From Candidatus Denitrolinea symbiosum (GTDB lineage: Bacteria > Chloroflexota > Anaerolineae > Anaerolineales > Villigracilaceae): 64,000 bases of DNA. A program made the position numbers and the translations under genes. Below, one piece after another: positions 63,662-64,000 of the stretch (its first letter is position 1; every line of letters begins with the position of its first letter). The stretch is taken from positions 248,001 through 312,000 of the forward strand of contig BLAA01000001.1 in NCBI GenBank assembly GCA_017312345.1, read 5' to 3'. A model generated the notes under the pieces. That model did no database searches. It saw nothing but the letters and a program-made list of their open reading frames with translations, and was not told the DNA's origin.

Positions 63662-64000
63662 ATGAAACGGTTGCTATTGAGCATTTTTTTCATCATCTTC
63701 CTTGCCGCTTGTTCGCCTGTGGTCACGTCTGCACCACAAACGGATTTCGCAACCGTTGCTCCTCCAACGGCAACCCTGCTGCCAACATCCACGCCTCTGC
63801 CCAGCCCAACGCCCGCGCCAGAATTTCCCATCCGCGATGGCGGGACCATGCAGCCAAGCGCGGCAGTTATTTCCAGGGATAACCTGGCTCAATTGGCCGA
63901 ATTAGCGGTGTGGGGCAAAGGAGTTATTAGAGGAATTCGATGGTCAGCAGACGGCCAACAGATTTTCGTAGACACCGCGCTGGGACGTTACGTGTACGAC
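63662..64000 (+). CDS. Beta-propeller lipoprotein, cut by the window end
   Basis: The first 113 residues of a lipoprotein: lipobox LAAC with Cys at residue 17, a Thr/Pro linker, then the start of a WD40/propeller-like repeat (IRGIRWSADGQQIFVDTALG). The rest lies beyond the window. It resembles the propeller part of the 657-residue lipoprotein at 35646. GC content is lower than average. Confidence 0.75.
   Translation, partial: MKRLLLSIFFIIFLAACSPVVTSAPQTDFATVAPPTATLLPTSTPLPSPTPAPEFPIRDGGTMQPSAAVISRDNLAQLAELAVWGKGVIRGIRWSADGQQIFVDTALGRYVYD

Overview
The window is GC-rich chromosomal DNA that most resembles a member of the Chloroflexota, probably class Anaerolineae. I infer this from the mix of genes (a GatCAB amidotransferase split over two loci, a DprE1/DprE2-type pathway, lysine 2,3-aminomutase, Thr/Pro-rich lipoproteins with NBR1-type Ig or beta-propeller domains) and from the many short palindromic repeats. 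No ribosomal RNA is present, so the placement is not proven. The first gene (UbiA-family prenyltransferase) and the last (beta-propeller lipoprotein) are cut by the window edges.

Layout. 1-8.1 kb: a polyprenyl-phosphate phosphoribosyltransferase diverging from tlyA, two secreted or membrane proteins, lepA, a YbhN-type membrane protein and a nucleotide-sugar epimerase, separated by palindromic repeats. 8.6-10.4 kb: phoU and two membrane proteins. 10.4-18.6 kb, minus strand: gdhA, gatB, an enoyl-CoA hydratase/isomerase, lipB, dprE1-like and dprE2-like genes. A DUF3800 gene and a candidate small structured RNA sit between the last two. 18.9-27 kb, plus strand: a GAF-GGDEF protein, a diacylglycerol-kinase-like enzyme, a helicase-associated protein, folP and a penicillin-binding-protein homologue that has lost its catalytic residues. 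27-31 kb: an agmatinase-family enzyme, kamA and two NBR1-Ig lipoproteins. 31.4-35.6 kb: pheS-pheT behind a T-box leader. 35.6-42 kb: a six-gene minus-strand cluster with an MBOAT acyltransferase, an SGNH protein and two SGNH-like lipoproteins with Cys in place of the nucleophile Ser. 42-46 kb: a two-gene module resembling toxin-antitoxin pairs with a decayed copy, an ABC-F ATPase, and a REP-associated tyrosine transposase (RAYT) whose own gene carries the repeats. 46-52.5 kb: kbl, folK, an SppA/SDH-type protease, an autoregulated-looking winged-helix/membrane pair, and a PaaI-HNH-YbaK-glycosylase operon. 52.5-59 kb, minus strand: ndh, an M50 protease, a HEPN/MNT pair, galE, gatA, gatC and an esterase. 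59-64 kb: tRNA-Pro(UGG), a GT2-rnhB operon, a two-subunit fumarase and the cut lipoprotein.

Cross-cutting themes. (1) Many genes have a TAnaaT-type -10 box exactly six bases before the start codon, which implies leaderless mRNAs. (2) Several repeat families, especially palindromes of the form GTAGGGGCAGAC..GTCTGCCCC, fill intergenic gaps and also occur in frame inside lipB, pheT, the ABC-F gene, the RAYT gene and lipoprotein genes. The RAYT in the window is a natural candidate for moving the GTAG family. (3) Cell-envelope functions are prominent: decaprenyl-phosphate-arabinose-type donor synthesis, O-acylation, many lipoproteins and a pseudoenzyme PBP.
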